This document shows positions 20,611 through 27,862 of a stretch of 64,000 bases of DNA, one piece after another. Source of the stretch: a virus; the IMG/VR virus record IMGVR_UViG_3300033388_006651, positions 62,001-126,000 of that record; one strand, 5' to 3'. A program made the translations under genes and the position numbers. Below the pieces are notes generated by a model. That model did not search any database and had not been told where the DNA came from. It saw only the letters and a list, made by a program, of their open reading frames with translations. Position 1 is the first letter of the stretch. Each line of letters begins with the position of its first letter.

Positions 20611-21294
20611 ATGAAGACGATTCTGCGCGACCGGAACGAAGAGTTGGTTGAAGCCTGGAAGGGCTGGTTCAAGGATGAGCCAGTGCTCCCCGATAGCGAG
20701 ATCGTCATCGAGCAGGGTGACATCTTCGATGGGCCCGGCGACTGCATTGTGAGCCCGGCCAACAGCTTTGGCATCATGAACGGCGGCATCGATCAGGCGT
20801 ACACAGATCGTTTCGGCATCATCGTACAGGAGCGTATCCAGAAGATCCTCCGTGACAAGTATTGGGGCGAGCTCCCCGTTGGCTGTGCCGTCATCGTGCC
20901 CACCGACGACCCCGAGTTCCCTTGGTGTGCCAGTGCTCCGACCATGCGTGTGCCCGAATCCGTCAGCAACACGCTCAATGCCTACCACGCGTTTCGAGCA
21001 GTCCGGTTGGCGGTCGAGCGTCACAACAAGGACCCGCGTGCCGCCGAGCACCCGAACTGGACCATCAAAAGCATTTTGTGTCCCGGTCTCGGAACCGCCA
21101 CCGGCAAACTCGACTACGACCTGTGTGCTCGTCAAATGCTGTGTGCCTACCGGGCGCCGGACTGGCCCGGTGACTGCTCCGAGAATTTCACGACGCCCTG
21201 GGCGATGGGACGGTTCATGCGGGGAGAGGCCGACATGGCCGGGGTCTCAACGATTCACCAGACGCCCCAGTTTAAGGTCATTCAGGCGGATTAG
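20611..21294 (+). CDS. Macro-domain protein
   Basis: A 227-residue protein from ATG 20611; the longer frame overlaps the divergent upstream gene. Macro-domain features: GDIFDGPGDCIVSPANSFG with the Asn that contacts ADP-ribose, MNGGIDQAYTDRFG, VGCAVIVP, and the GLGTATGKLDYDLCARQM end motif. Such proteins bind or hydrolyse ADP-ribose derivatives. The window holds a second macro protein of another subfamily (26280). Possible roles are countering host ADP-ribosylation or handling ADP-ribose by-products of RNA repair; neither is shown. Confidence 0.83.
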   Translation: MKTILRDRNEELVEAWKGWFKDEPVLPDSEIVIEQGDIFDGPGDCIVSPANSFGIMNGGIDQAYTDRFGIIVQERIQKILRDKYWGELPVGCAVIVPTDDPEFPWCASAPTMRVPESVSNTLNAYHAFRAVRLAVERHNKDPRAAEHPNWTIKSILCPGLGTATGKLDYDLCARQMLCAYRAPDWPGDCSENFTTPWAMGRFMRGEADMAGVSTIHQTPQFKVIQAD

Positions 21295-21315
21295 CTACTG
21301 GCGCATCTCCGGGGG

Positions 21316-21345
21316 TTGTGTAAATTCTTCCTCTTCCCCGTGCAT
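21316..21345 (+). promoter_or_regulatory. Promoter-like motif TTGTGTAAA...CCGTGCA
   Basis: TTGTGTAAATTCTTC, a CT-rich stretch and CCGTGCA lie 35 bases before the start of the phosphatase gene. Nearly the same arrangement occurs at 25051-25080 and 31562-31590, each before a gene start, so it is a candidate phage promoter or leader element. Confidence 0.5.
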
Positions 21346-21350
21346 GTGTT

Positions 21351-21923
21351 ATGGCCGCCCAATTCGACAAGCTGCTGGTGCTGGACTTGGATGAGACTCT
21401 CATCCACACCACCGGTTTTGGGTTCCCTGGAGACCCTCCGGAGAACACCGCGGACTTTTTCGTGGACGACGGATTCTTCGCCGTCCACAAGCGCCCCGGA
21501 GTGGGGGCGTTCCTGGCCTGGTGCCTGGAGAATTTCCGAGGGGTGGGCGTCTGGACTGCGGGGACTCGGGGCTATGCTCTGGAGATCCTCCCGCACCTGT
21601 GCGACCCCAACGATTTCATGTTCGTCTGGGGCCGAGAGCGTTGTGGGTCCCGGCGCGACATGGAGGCCCAGGAGACGCACTGGGTGAAGGACATCGCCAA
21701 GCTACACAACCTCGGCTTCTCCAAATCCCAAATTTTGTGTGTGGATGACATCCCGCAGAATTTCGCGCGTAGCTATGGGAACTATATCCAAGTGCGGCCG
21801 TTCCAGGGGGACCGCTCCGACAACGAGCTTGAGTACCTGCGTCGCTACCTCGAGACACTCGGCTCGGTGCCCAACGTGCGTACCATCGAGAAGCGAGGAT
21901 GGCGCCCTACGAGTCCGGCATGA
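21351..21923 (+). CDS. FCP1/NIF-type HAD phosphatase
   Basis: A 190-residue HAD-fold protein. LLVLDLDETLIHTT carries the nucleophile and acid Asp pair (DLDET), GVGVWTAGTRGYA the second motif, and ILCVDDIPQNF the C-terminal acidic motif. The DxDET form and the KRPGVGAFL segment match the FCP1/NIF family, which dephosphorylates proteins in eukaryotes; the phage substrate is unknown. It converges with the haloperoxidase gene, the 3' ends overlapping by 17 bases. Confidence 0.82.
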   Translation: MAAQFDKLLVLDLDETLIHTTGFGFPGDPPENTADFFVDDGFFAVHKRPGVGAFLAWCLENFRGVGVWTAGTRGYALEILPHLCDPNDFMFVWGRERCGSRRDMEAQETHWVKDIAKLHNLGFSKSQILCVDDIPQNFARSYGNYIQVRPFQGDRSDNELEYLRRYLETLGSVPNVRTIEKRGWRPTSPA

Positions 21924-23523
21924 TCGTGATCAGGGTTCCGTCGAACTTCCGAAGGTCGAACCCTGTGATCGTCTCGTTGTAGGTGGCCAGCACGTTTTTG
22001 AGGTACTGGATGGCGACCTTTTCACCAAGCAGGATGCCCTCGTCACCGTCGCTGCGGTAGTGGACGCCGGCCATGTTGCGGGCCGTGGAGAGGTTGCTGG
22101 CGAGTTTTCCGAGTTCGGAGCTGACCGTGATCACATCGACCACGGCAGGGGTGGTGATGGCGGCAGCATCAAGCTCGGCCATCGTCTCGTCTCCGGTGAT
22201 GGATTCCACGATTTTGAAGGTCCCGCTGTCCAGGTCCTTCATCAGGGTGTCGCCGTCGAAGAACGCCTTGAGGAGCGTCGCACAGGCCCCAGAAAGGACG
22301 GCATGGCCTGCCGGGTAACTCGGGTGCGTAGGACTACCCTCCGGGTACATGAGCGGCAGGAGGTACGTGGCGCTTCCGTTGAGGGTGTTGGCTGCCAGCA
22401 TGTTGGCTGTGGTCGTTGCACCCAAGACGGAGGCATCCAACAAGTAGTCCTGGGCATCGTCGAGGGTGAAGTGGACGCGACCGGCGTAGACCTCTGGACG
22501 TAGACGCATGTGGGCCACCCACTTCTGCCGCCACGCTGCTTTGAGTGCCAGCTCTGAGACGTGAAAAACGCGGTCGAGAATCTCGCCGGCTCCGAGAGTG
22601 ACGAAGCCGTCCTCGTTTGCCAGGACGGGGATGTTCGGGTCCAGGGGCGCACCGTTCTGGAGCAGGATCTGCGCTGCGTTGAAGAACGCCAGGCCAGGAG
22701 GGTCGTTGTGAACGTAGCTTCCGAGTACTCGAGGAGAGAACGCGCGTTTGCGGGTGCCCGTCAGGTTGGCGCCGTTTGGCGTGATGCCATTTTGGATGTC
22801 GAGCCACCCTGCGGTGGTGATCGATGGAGCCGCATCGCTCTCGGTTTCGATCTCCTGGGCGACGGCGATGTTCCCCATGTTGAAATCGTGCAGGAGAAAT
22901 TGGCTGACGTACGGTCCCACCGTTTCGTCGTACCCAGTTCCACGAAAGAGCGTCCCGCGCGTGACGACGCCACCGTCTTTGGGCCCCATGAACGATCCAG
23001 CCAGGGCGTTTAGATCGGTGAGGAGGGAGGTGACGACGGGTTCTTGAGATGTGGTGCCGTTCTGGATTGCGTTGAACGATTCGTCACGAAGGAGGGCCAT
23101 GCCGTAGACCTCGATCATCTCGCCACCGGCCTCGGTAGAGGTCATGGACGGGGCTGCTGGCATCGAGACCGAGTAGGCATCTGCGCCGCTGAGGCTGAAC
23201 GCCAGAGCGGCCTGGGGATTCGTCAATTTACGAACCGCACCGGTGGCACGCACGATGCGATCGAAGTAGCTCTGGTCCCCGCTGCGGAGGGCCACCTCCA
23301 TATTCACGAAGTTCTGATCGGTGACTTCGCCGTAGCTGTTGTGCGGCAGTGTTTTCGAGTAGAGCGCCGTGCGGTAGAGAGTGCCGGCGCGATCGATGAC
23401 GAGGGCCCGATCGTTGTTGAGCGGTTGGACGACATCTGCCTCTGACCGTTGGAAATTTGCCCGGTCGATACGGAAGTCGTATGGGAGCCCGGTGGGGTCG
23501 GAGGGATCTTGGCGCTTCGGCAT
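21907..23523 (-). CDS. Vanadium-dependent haloperoxidase
   Basis: A 538-residue protein, full length for the algal-type bromoperoxidase group. The vanadate-binding residues are in place: K and R in KWVAHMRLRPE (about residues 334-341), PSYPAGHAVLSG with the Ser/Gly/His set (near 405), and ARNMAGVHYRSDGDEG with the Arg and the vanadate-ligating His (near 480-487). The enzyme would oxidise halides with hydrogen peroxide to hypohalous acid equivalents. No signal peptide is seen. This is unusual cargo for a phage and probably came from a bacterial host. Confidence 0.88.
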   Translation of the reverse strand: MPKRQDPSDPTGLPYDFRIDRANFQRSEADVVQPLNNDRALVIDRAGTLYRTALYSKTLPHNSYGEVTDQNFVNMEVALRSGDQSYFDRIVRATGAVRKLTNPQAALAFSLSGADAYSVSMPAAPSMTSTEAGGEMIEVYGMALLRDESFNAIQNGTTSQEPVVTSLLTDLNALAGSFMGPKDGGVVTRGTLFRGTGYDETVGPYVSQFLLHDFNMGNIAVAQEIETESDAAPSITTAGWLDIQNGITPNGANLTGTRKRAFSPRVLGSYVHNDPPGLAFFNAAQILLQNGAPLDPNIPVLANEDGFVTLGAGEILDRVFHVSELALKAAWRQKWVAHMRLRPEVYAGRVHFTLDDAQDYLLDASVLGATTTANMLAANTLNGSATYLLPLMYPEGSPTHPSYPAGHAVLSGACATLLKAFFDGDTLMKDLDSGTFKIVESITGDETMAELDAAAITTPAVVDVITVSSELGKLASNLSTARNMAGVHYRSDGDEGILLGEKVAIQYLKNVLATYNETITGFDLRKFDGTLITIMPDS

Positions 23524-23574
23524 CTCACTTGAGTCCCGGCTATAGGAGGGTCAGTGGTTTTCTGAACAAAACCC

Positions 23575-23602
23575 TTGACTCTGCGTCTGAGGCGAGTACA
23601 TT
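23575..23602 (+). promoter_or_regulatory. Sigma70-like promoter before tRNA-His
   Basis: TTGACT (23575-23580), 16 bases, then TACATT (23597-23602), about 80 bases upstream of tRNA-His. It is a fair bacterial-type promoter for the His/Phe tRNA group. Confidence 0.5.
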
Positions 23603-23681
23603 CGGTTTCAAGGTAACTCTCATGTTGACGCAAGCACATACCCAGCTCCCCGATGCGGGAGCCGACTACAACACCATCATG

Positions 23682-23754
23682 GTGTCCGTAGCTCAGTTGG
23701 TAGAGCGTTCGCTTGTGACGCGAGAGGCCGCGGGTTCAAACCCCGTCGGACACC
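23682..23754 (+). tRNA. tRNA-His(GTG)
   Basis: Acceptor GTGTCCG/CGGACAC, D-arm AGCTCAGTTGGTAGAGC, anticodon arm TTCGC-TTGTGAC-GCGAG, T-arm GCGGGTTCAAACCCCGT, discriminator C as usual for His. Confidence 0.94.
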
Positions 23755-23842
23755 CCAAAAACCGCACTTCCGTGCAGTTTAGCTAGCCGAGGCTTCCCTT
23801 CGTCTTTGGGACGAAGTGGAGCTTCGGCACGCCGCATTTTAT

Positions 23843-23917
23843 GCCGCGGAAGCTGACTTGGTACGCAAGCGCTGGACTGAAAATCCGGAGGTGACAGTTC
23901 GATTCTGTCCCGCGGCA
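23843..23917 (+). tRNA. tRNA-Phe(GAA)
   Basis: Acceptor GCCGCGG/CCGCGGC, D-region GCTGACTTGGTACGCAAGC, anticodon arm CTGGA-CTGAAAA-TCCGG, T-arm GACAGTTCGATTCTGTC. The 3' end reads ACAA, so no CCA. Confidence 0.88.
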
Positions 23918-23939
23918 CAACCTAGAAGGAAACAAGACA

Positions 23940-24134
23940 ATGTCACTCATGTTCACTAATTACGATCGCCACACCATGTGCACGCATGCTGGCCTCCTTG
24001 GTCAAAAGGCCAAGGACGGAACCCAGACGTGTGTTCGTTGCGGCAAGACGGTTCTCCCTGCAGATGTGGAGCGCTTTACGAGGCCGGCTGGACGCAAGTC
24101 CGGTCGGCAGACTCAAGGCACTACCCCTTTGTAG
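23940..24134 (+). CDS. Small Cys-containing protein
   Basis: A 64-residue product with AGAAGGAAACAAG before ATG 23940. It carries TMCTHAGLLGQ ... TQTCVRCGKTVLP, a CxxH plus CxxC pair able to bind zinc. Its last codons run into the following tRNA-Phe-like gene. No family recognised. Confidence 0.55.
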   Translation: MSLMFTNYDRHTMCTHAGLLGQKAKDGTQTCVRCGKTVLPADVERFTRPAGRKSGRQTQGTTPL

Positions 24135-24201
24135 CTGAGATAGATTCAAGCGCGCGGTTGAAGCCCGCGAGACTCGGGTGCGAGCACCGACTGAGGGACC
24201 A
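24125..24201 (+). tRNA. Divergent tRNA-Phe(GAA)
   Basis: Acceptor CCCTTTG/CTGAGGG with one mismatch and encoded ACCA, D-region GCTGAGATAGATTCAAGC like the other Phe tRNA, anticodon arm CGCGG-TTGAAGC-CCGCG (GAA). The T-loop (TGCGAGC) departs from consensus, so it may be inactive or specialised. Confidence 0.5.
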
Positions 24202-24219
24202 CAACGGTAGGATAGCAAC

Positions 24220-24735
24220 ATGATTCTCTGCACAGACGTGGACTACAACGACGACGGAACAGCCGTCGCCGCAGGCGTGACTCTCGAGAACTGGTCGGAC
24301 GACCACGCGCTCGAGGAGCTCGTGGTGCACGTCGATGCCGTCGAACCTTACGTGCCCGGTCAGTTCTACAAGCGAGAACTTCCGTGCATCCAAGCCATCA
24401 TGGCGAAGCTGACTGGTGTCAGCCTCGTCATCGTGGACGGGTACACGTGGCTCTCGCCAGGACGCCCAGGTTTGGGAGCCCACCTGTGGGGTGATCTTGG
24501 GGGCTCGATCCCAGTGGTCGGTGTCGCCAAGGCGTACTTCAAAGATACGACGGCCACCGAAGTGTTCCGAGGTACCAGCAAGCGCCCGCTGTATGTGTCA
24601 GCCCAAGGGATGGACGACAGCGACGCGAGCATCCTGGTGCGCAACATGGCCGGGCGCAATCGGTTCCCGGAGATGCTCAAGCGCGTGGATCACCTGTGCC
24701 GGGGCCATGTTCTCCCGAAAGCGACGGCGTCATGA
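24220..24735 (+). CDS. Endonuclease V
   Basis: A 171-residue protein with endonuclease V features: the N-terminal VDYNDDGTAVAAGV with the first catalytic Asp, VEPYVPGQFYKRELPC, LVIVDGYTWLSPGRPGLG with the second Asp, and PVVGVAKAYFK. The family cleaves one base past inosine in DNA and, in many organisms, in RNA. It is shorter than bacterial Nfi (about 220 residues), as is common in phages. It follows a tRNA gene directly and precedes a Leu-type tRNA and an RNase Z-like gene. Confidence 0.87.
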   Translation: MILCTDVDYNDDGTAVAAGVTLENWSDDHALEELVVHVDAVEPYVPGQFYKRELPCIQAIMAKLTGVSLVIVDGYTWLSPGRPGLGAHLWGDLGGSIPVVGVAKAYFKDTTATEVFRGTSKRPLYVSAQGMDDSDASILVRNMAGRNRFPEMLKRVDHLCRGHVLPKATAS

Positions 24736-24937
24736 TCTCGGGATTCGGCGGGTTCGGCGGTGCCGCGCCTGCAGCCACCCTCGTCACGGGGGATCACTGT
24801 GGTGCCGTGAGCACCGCATAGAGGTTTTCTGGAACTACAAGCGTGGAAGCCTCTCCTGGGAGGATTTCGTGCAGTACTACGGAGTTGACCCGGAAAGAGG
24901 CTCGATCGTTTGTCGGGAACCCGGGTATAAGGACTGA
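24707..24937 (+). CDS. Small zinc-binding protein
   Basis: A 76-residue product from ATG 24707, overlapping the endonuclease V end in another frame. RCRACSHPRHGGSLWCREHRIEVF shows a Cys/His cluster (CxxC, CxxH) followed by an acidic-aromatic tail. Coding character continues well past the endonuclease stop, which supports a real gene. Function unknown. Confidence 0.5.
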   Translation: MFSRKRRRHDLGIRRVRRCRACSHPRHGGSLWCREHRIEVFWNYKRGSLSWEDFVQYYGVDPERGSIVCREPGYKD

Positions 24938-24941
24938 CCAC

Positions 24942-25046
24942 GCCCAAGTAGCTCAGTGCAAGTCTGCGGTCACACGTTTCTTGCTTGGTAGAGCGGTCGG
25001 CTTAAACTCCGATGCGTCGAAGGTTCAAATCCTCTCCTTGGGCACC
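24942..25046 (+). tRNA. tRNA-Leu(TAA)-like with a 27-base insertion in the D-loop
   Basis: Perfect acceptor GCCCAAG/CTTGGGC, D-stem GCTC/GAGC. The D-loop AGT...TTGGTA is split by 27 bases (24958-24984) that begin GCAAG and end CTTGC, so they can form their own stem. Anticodon arm TCGG-CTTAAACT-CCGA gives TAA in an 8-base loop. The T-arm has one mismatch. The insertion lacks the CACTC/ACAAGC motifs of the other array. It could be an insertion-bearing tRNA or a decaying gene. Confidence 0.6.
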
Positions 25047-25050
25047 GAAA

Positions 25051-25080
25051 TTATGTAAATTCTTCCCCCGCTCCGTGTAC
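25051..25080 (+). promoter_or_regulatory. Promoter-like motif TTATGTAAA...CCGTGTA
   Basis: TTATGTAAATTCTTC, a C-rich stretch and CTC-CGTGTA end eight bases before ATG 25088. It matches the motif at 21316 in 13 of its first 15 bases or better and in spacing to the start codon. Confidence 0.5.
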
Positions 25081-25087
25081 CTCTCAG

Positions 25088-25312
25088 ATGATTAAGATCG
25101 ACCATACACAGCCGAATGCTGAGAAACTGGTAGGGCGTCTCGCGAACTGGAAGTTCAAGTCAGCCCTCCAGCACCTGGAGGGTCAATCGGACGAAGTCGT
25201 GGAGACGGTGAAGACACTCTCCACCATGTTCAGCAACTCGGGATGGTTTGAGGGCAACATGGGGCATCTAGTTAGTGTGGTCGTTCAGACCCTCGTGGAG
25301 TCCCACGAATGA
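25088..25312 (+). CDS. Hypothetical protein
   Basis: A 74-residue helical protein beginning MIKIDHTQPNAEKLVGRL, directly upstream of the RNase Z-like gene (10 bases apart) and likely co-transcribed from the motif at 25051. No family recognised. Confidence 0.62.
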   Translation: MIKIDHTQPNAEKLVGRLANWKFKSALQHLEGQSDEVVETVKTLSTMFSNSGWFEGNMGHLVSVVVQTLVESHE

Positions 25313-25321
25313 GACAACATC

Positions 25322-26167
25322 ATGGAGAAATTAACTGTAGCAGGCGTGACCCTCGAAGGGTTCGCGCAAGGAGGGTGGCAGACTTCGATCTACTGCCCCG
25401 AAGTGAGAGCGGTTTTTGACGCGGGCTACGCCTTGCGTGCAAACGTAGAGAACTACTTCATCACGCACAGCCATCCCGACCACATCATGGCGCTCCCCTA
25501 CATTGTGGGGCGCCGGGCGGTGTCGGCTGAGCGCAAGAAGATGATCATCCACGTCCCCGAGCAGATTCGGGAACTGACCGCTACGGTGATCCTCGGAAGC
25601 TGTCGCCTCTTCGGCGATCGGTGTCCCGAGGACTTCGTCGAAATCGTCGGGGTCAAGCCCGGCGACTCGATCACGCTCAGCAAGCAGCACAGCGTCCAGG
25701 TGCTGCCTACGGTTCACCGTGGGCCCACCGTGGGTTACGTGGTCATGCAGCACACCCAGAAGCTCAAGCCCGAGTACGAGGGCATTGAGGGGCGTGAGCT
25801 GGGCCGTCTCCGTGGGGAGGGGGTCGAGATCACCGCAGCCCGTGTGTCGCCGATGCTGGCGATCCCTGGTGACACCCAGATCGAGTTCCTGCTCAACAAC
25901 GAGCTGGCTCGAAAGGCCAAGGTCCTCGTTCACGAGGTCACGGTCTGGGACGAGGGGTTCAACAACGTCGAAGGCTGCCGTCGCTACGGCCACACGCACA
26001 TCGCGGAGATGGTCGAGCACGCGCACAAGTTCGAGGGAGAGGCTCTCGTGCTTTGCCACCGCTCTATGCGGTGGACCCGGAAAGAGATCGAGGCGATCGC
26101 TCGTCGTCGGTTCCCAGAAGAGGTGCTCAAGAAGCTCCACTTCTTCGACGGTGGCGATCGCCTGTGA
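25322..26167 (+). CDS. RNase Z-like metallo-beta-lactamase
   Basis: A 281-residue protein. ITHSHPDHIMALPYI is the HxHxDH zinc motif; HEVTVWDEGF and RYGHTHIAEM are the later His motifs, and VLCHRSMRW completes the set. GHTHIAEM near residue 222 is the pattern typical of tRNA 3' endonucleases of the ElaC/RNase Z family. The enzyme would trim 3' trailers from tRNA precursors. In this genome, where several tRNAs lack an encoded CCA and some are permuted, it could mature unusual precursors; that link is inference from gene content. Confidence 0.8.
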   Translation: MEKLTVAGVTLEGFAQGGWQTSIYCPEVRAVFDAGYALRANVENYFITHSHPDHIMALPYIVGRRAVSAERKKMIIHVPEQIRELTATVILGSCRLFGDRCPEDFVEIVGVKPGDSITLSKQHSVQVLPTVHRGPTVGYVVMQHTQKLKPEYEGIEGRELGRLRGEGVEITAARVSPMLAIPGDTQIEFLLNNELARKAKVLVHEVTVWDEGFNNVEGCRRYGHTHIAEMVEHAHKFEGEALVLCHRSMRWTRKEIEAIARRRFPEEVLKKLHFFDGGDRL

Positions 26168-26279
26168 TACCTTGGCGATGATGGCAGGCGCGCTCTGGTT
26201 CCTGTCCATCGCCCCTCTCCCTGACCAAGCTGCGTATCCCTGGCCCGGGGAACGCTAGCCGGGAGAGGGGCCAGGGCGC

Positions 26280-26813
26280 TTACGGGTTGAATTTACCGCC
26301 GGGGAAATCGTAGATCGTCACCGGGATTCCGTGAGTCACGAAATGCTCGTCGATGAGCACTTCGATCCGAGCCCAGGAGCCGCCTGCGAGCCAGCAGCCC
26401 AGCCTGGGCATGTGAATTGAAACATTGCGTTCAGGGTTCTTGAGAGCGTACGCAGCCAGGTATTTGAATCCCTGGCTGATGGCCTTGTAGCGGATGGGGG
26501 GCTCACCGCCTTTGGCGGTACGGATGCCCTGTTGTCCGATGATGTTGGCGACCGCGATGTTCTCTTCAACAGGGACGAGCTGCATCGCCCCGAGGGGAAG
26601 TTTGTTGTCCCATTTCGATGCCCATAGCCGGTACATCTCTTCGGGGCGAGCCCATTGCTTGGAGAGCGACATTACGAATCCGGCGCCCCATGCCCCGATA
26701 CTGTTTGAACAATGTGCGATGATCTTGAGACCGTCACCCTCTGGCGCAGTGGCGTCGCCCTCGACATACATGACGAGGGGGGAGGGGGTCTGCTTTTTCG
26801 CGGCTGCCATCAC
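26280..26813 (-). CDS. Macro-domain protein, Appr-1''-p processing type
   Basis: A 177-residue protein with IIAHCSNSIGAWGAGFVMSLS, LPLGAMQLVPVEENIAVANIIGQQG, PPIRYKAISQG and SIHMPRLGCWLAGGSWARIE. This layout fits the Poa1/TARG1-like macro group that acts on ADP-ribose 1''-phosphate or on ADP-ribosylated groups. ADP-ribose 1''-phosphate derives from the eukaryotic tRNA-splicing pathway, which is suggestive beside intron-bearing tRNAs but not proof. It is a different subfamily from the macro gene at 20611. Confidence 0.83.
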   Translation of the reverse strand: MMAAAKKQTPSPLVMYVEGDATAPEGDGLKIIAHCSNSIGAWGAGFVMSLSKQWARPEEMYRLWASKWDNKLPLGAMQLVPVEENIAVANIIGQQGIRTAKGGEPPIRYKAISQGFKYLAAYALKNPERNVSIHMPRLGCWLAGGSWARIEVLIDEHFVTHGIPVTIYDFPGGKFNP

Positions 26814-26825
26814 CCATTATACGCG

Positions 26826-27818
26826 TCAGCTCAGGGCGAGTTCCCGTTTCTGGGCGTTCTCCGGGATGGAGGCCATTGCACGAAGATCGGCCATTGATCC
26901 CCGGAAGTAGTTGGCGTCCATCTCACCGCTCGTACCGGGCGGTCTTCCGTCTGGACGAGGCTCGTTGTTGGCGTGCTGGTGGATCACCCAGTCCCAGCCG
27001 GGGATCTCCCCAGTGGGTTCCTCGTAGATCCCTTTGTAGCCAGAGACGATCCACAGCGGGCACTGCGACAGCGACATCGTCTTGGCCAGCCTGTATTTCC
27101 AGAAGTTCGGCCCGGTGTAAACGATGGGCCAGACCCCAAGTTCGTCCTTGATGTACTGGATGAACGCCTCACAGAAGACGACCACGTCGTTGGCTTTCAC
27201 GCCGGCCTTGGTCGCGCGATCGTCCCACTCGATGTCCAACACGGGCGGCAGCATCCCGGGCAGGATCTCTCGGCCGTAGTGATCCAGGAACCATTCGGCT
27301 TCGTTGCGGCCATCCTCGGCGAACCCTTTTTCGCCGTCGCTGTTCTTGAGGGAGACTCGAGCGAAGTGGTAGGCGCTCCAGATCTTGCCGGCCGCGATCG
27401 CCTTCTCCTTGTTCTCAGCGAAACGGGGATCGGCGTAGCCTTCGCCTTTCTTGTCCTTGCCGCCTTCCGTGGCCTTGAGGATGACGAAGGGGAAATCGAC
27501 CATCCTTTCGTGATCGACGGGCCCTTGATGTTTGGCGACATCGTAACCAAGCACGTCGTCGCGCTCGGTGAAGGCCGTCTCCCAGAGTTTGTGCGCTAGA
27601 CGGAGGACCTCTGGCTCAGGGGCTTTGGGTTCTGGGAGTTCGGCGCCCTCGTTCGTCCACTTCGTGTTCTCAATGTGGAGTTCCTCGGTGGGTTTCCCTT
27701 TGGGAGCACCGTCCCGTGGAGGGTTCGAGAAGAACCCCAGGATACGCGCAATGAGGTCCGCGAAAGAGAACACGGGGACTTTGTCACCGTGCATCTGGTC
27801 CCTGATTTCAACTTCCAC
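26826..27818 (-). CDS. GH25 lysozyme-like protein
   Basis: A 330-residue protein. Residues 1-90 are a variable lead. The GH25 domain follows: GYDVAKHQGPVD with the N-terminal Asp, FVILKATEGG, AGKIWSAYHFAR, PPVLDIEWDD with the catalytic Asp/Glu pair, PIVYTGPNFW and WIVSGY. GH25 enzymes cleave the glycan of peptidoglycan and serve as phage endolysins or tail lysozymes. No signal peptide is seen. It is divergent from a second GH25 gene 45 bases away. Confidence 0.88.
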   Translation of the reverse strand: MEVEIRDQMHGDKVPVFSFADLIARILGFFSNPPRDGAPKGKPTEELHIENTKWTNEGAELPEPKAPEPEVLRLAHKLWETAFTERDDVLGYDVAKHQGPVDHERMVDFPFVILKATEGGKDKKGEGYADPRFAENKEKAIAAGKIWSAYHFARVSLKNSDGEKGFAEDGRNEAEWFLDHYGREILPGMLPPVLDIEWDDRATKAGVKANDVVVFCEAFIQYIKDELGVWPIVYTGPNFWKYRLAKTMSLSQCPLWIVSGYKGIYEEPTGEIPGWDWVIHQHANNEPRPDGRPPGTSGEMDANYFRGSMADLRAMASIPENAQKRELALS

Positions 27819-27862
27819 ATAAAGGGGCCATCGATAGGGAGGCTATCGCGACCCCCTCGGTG

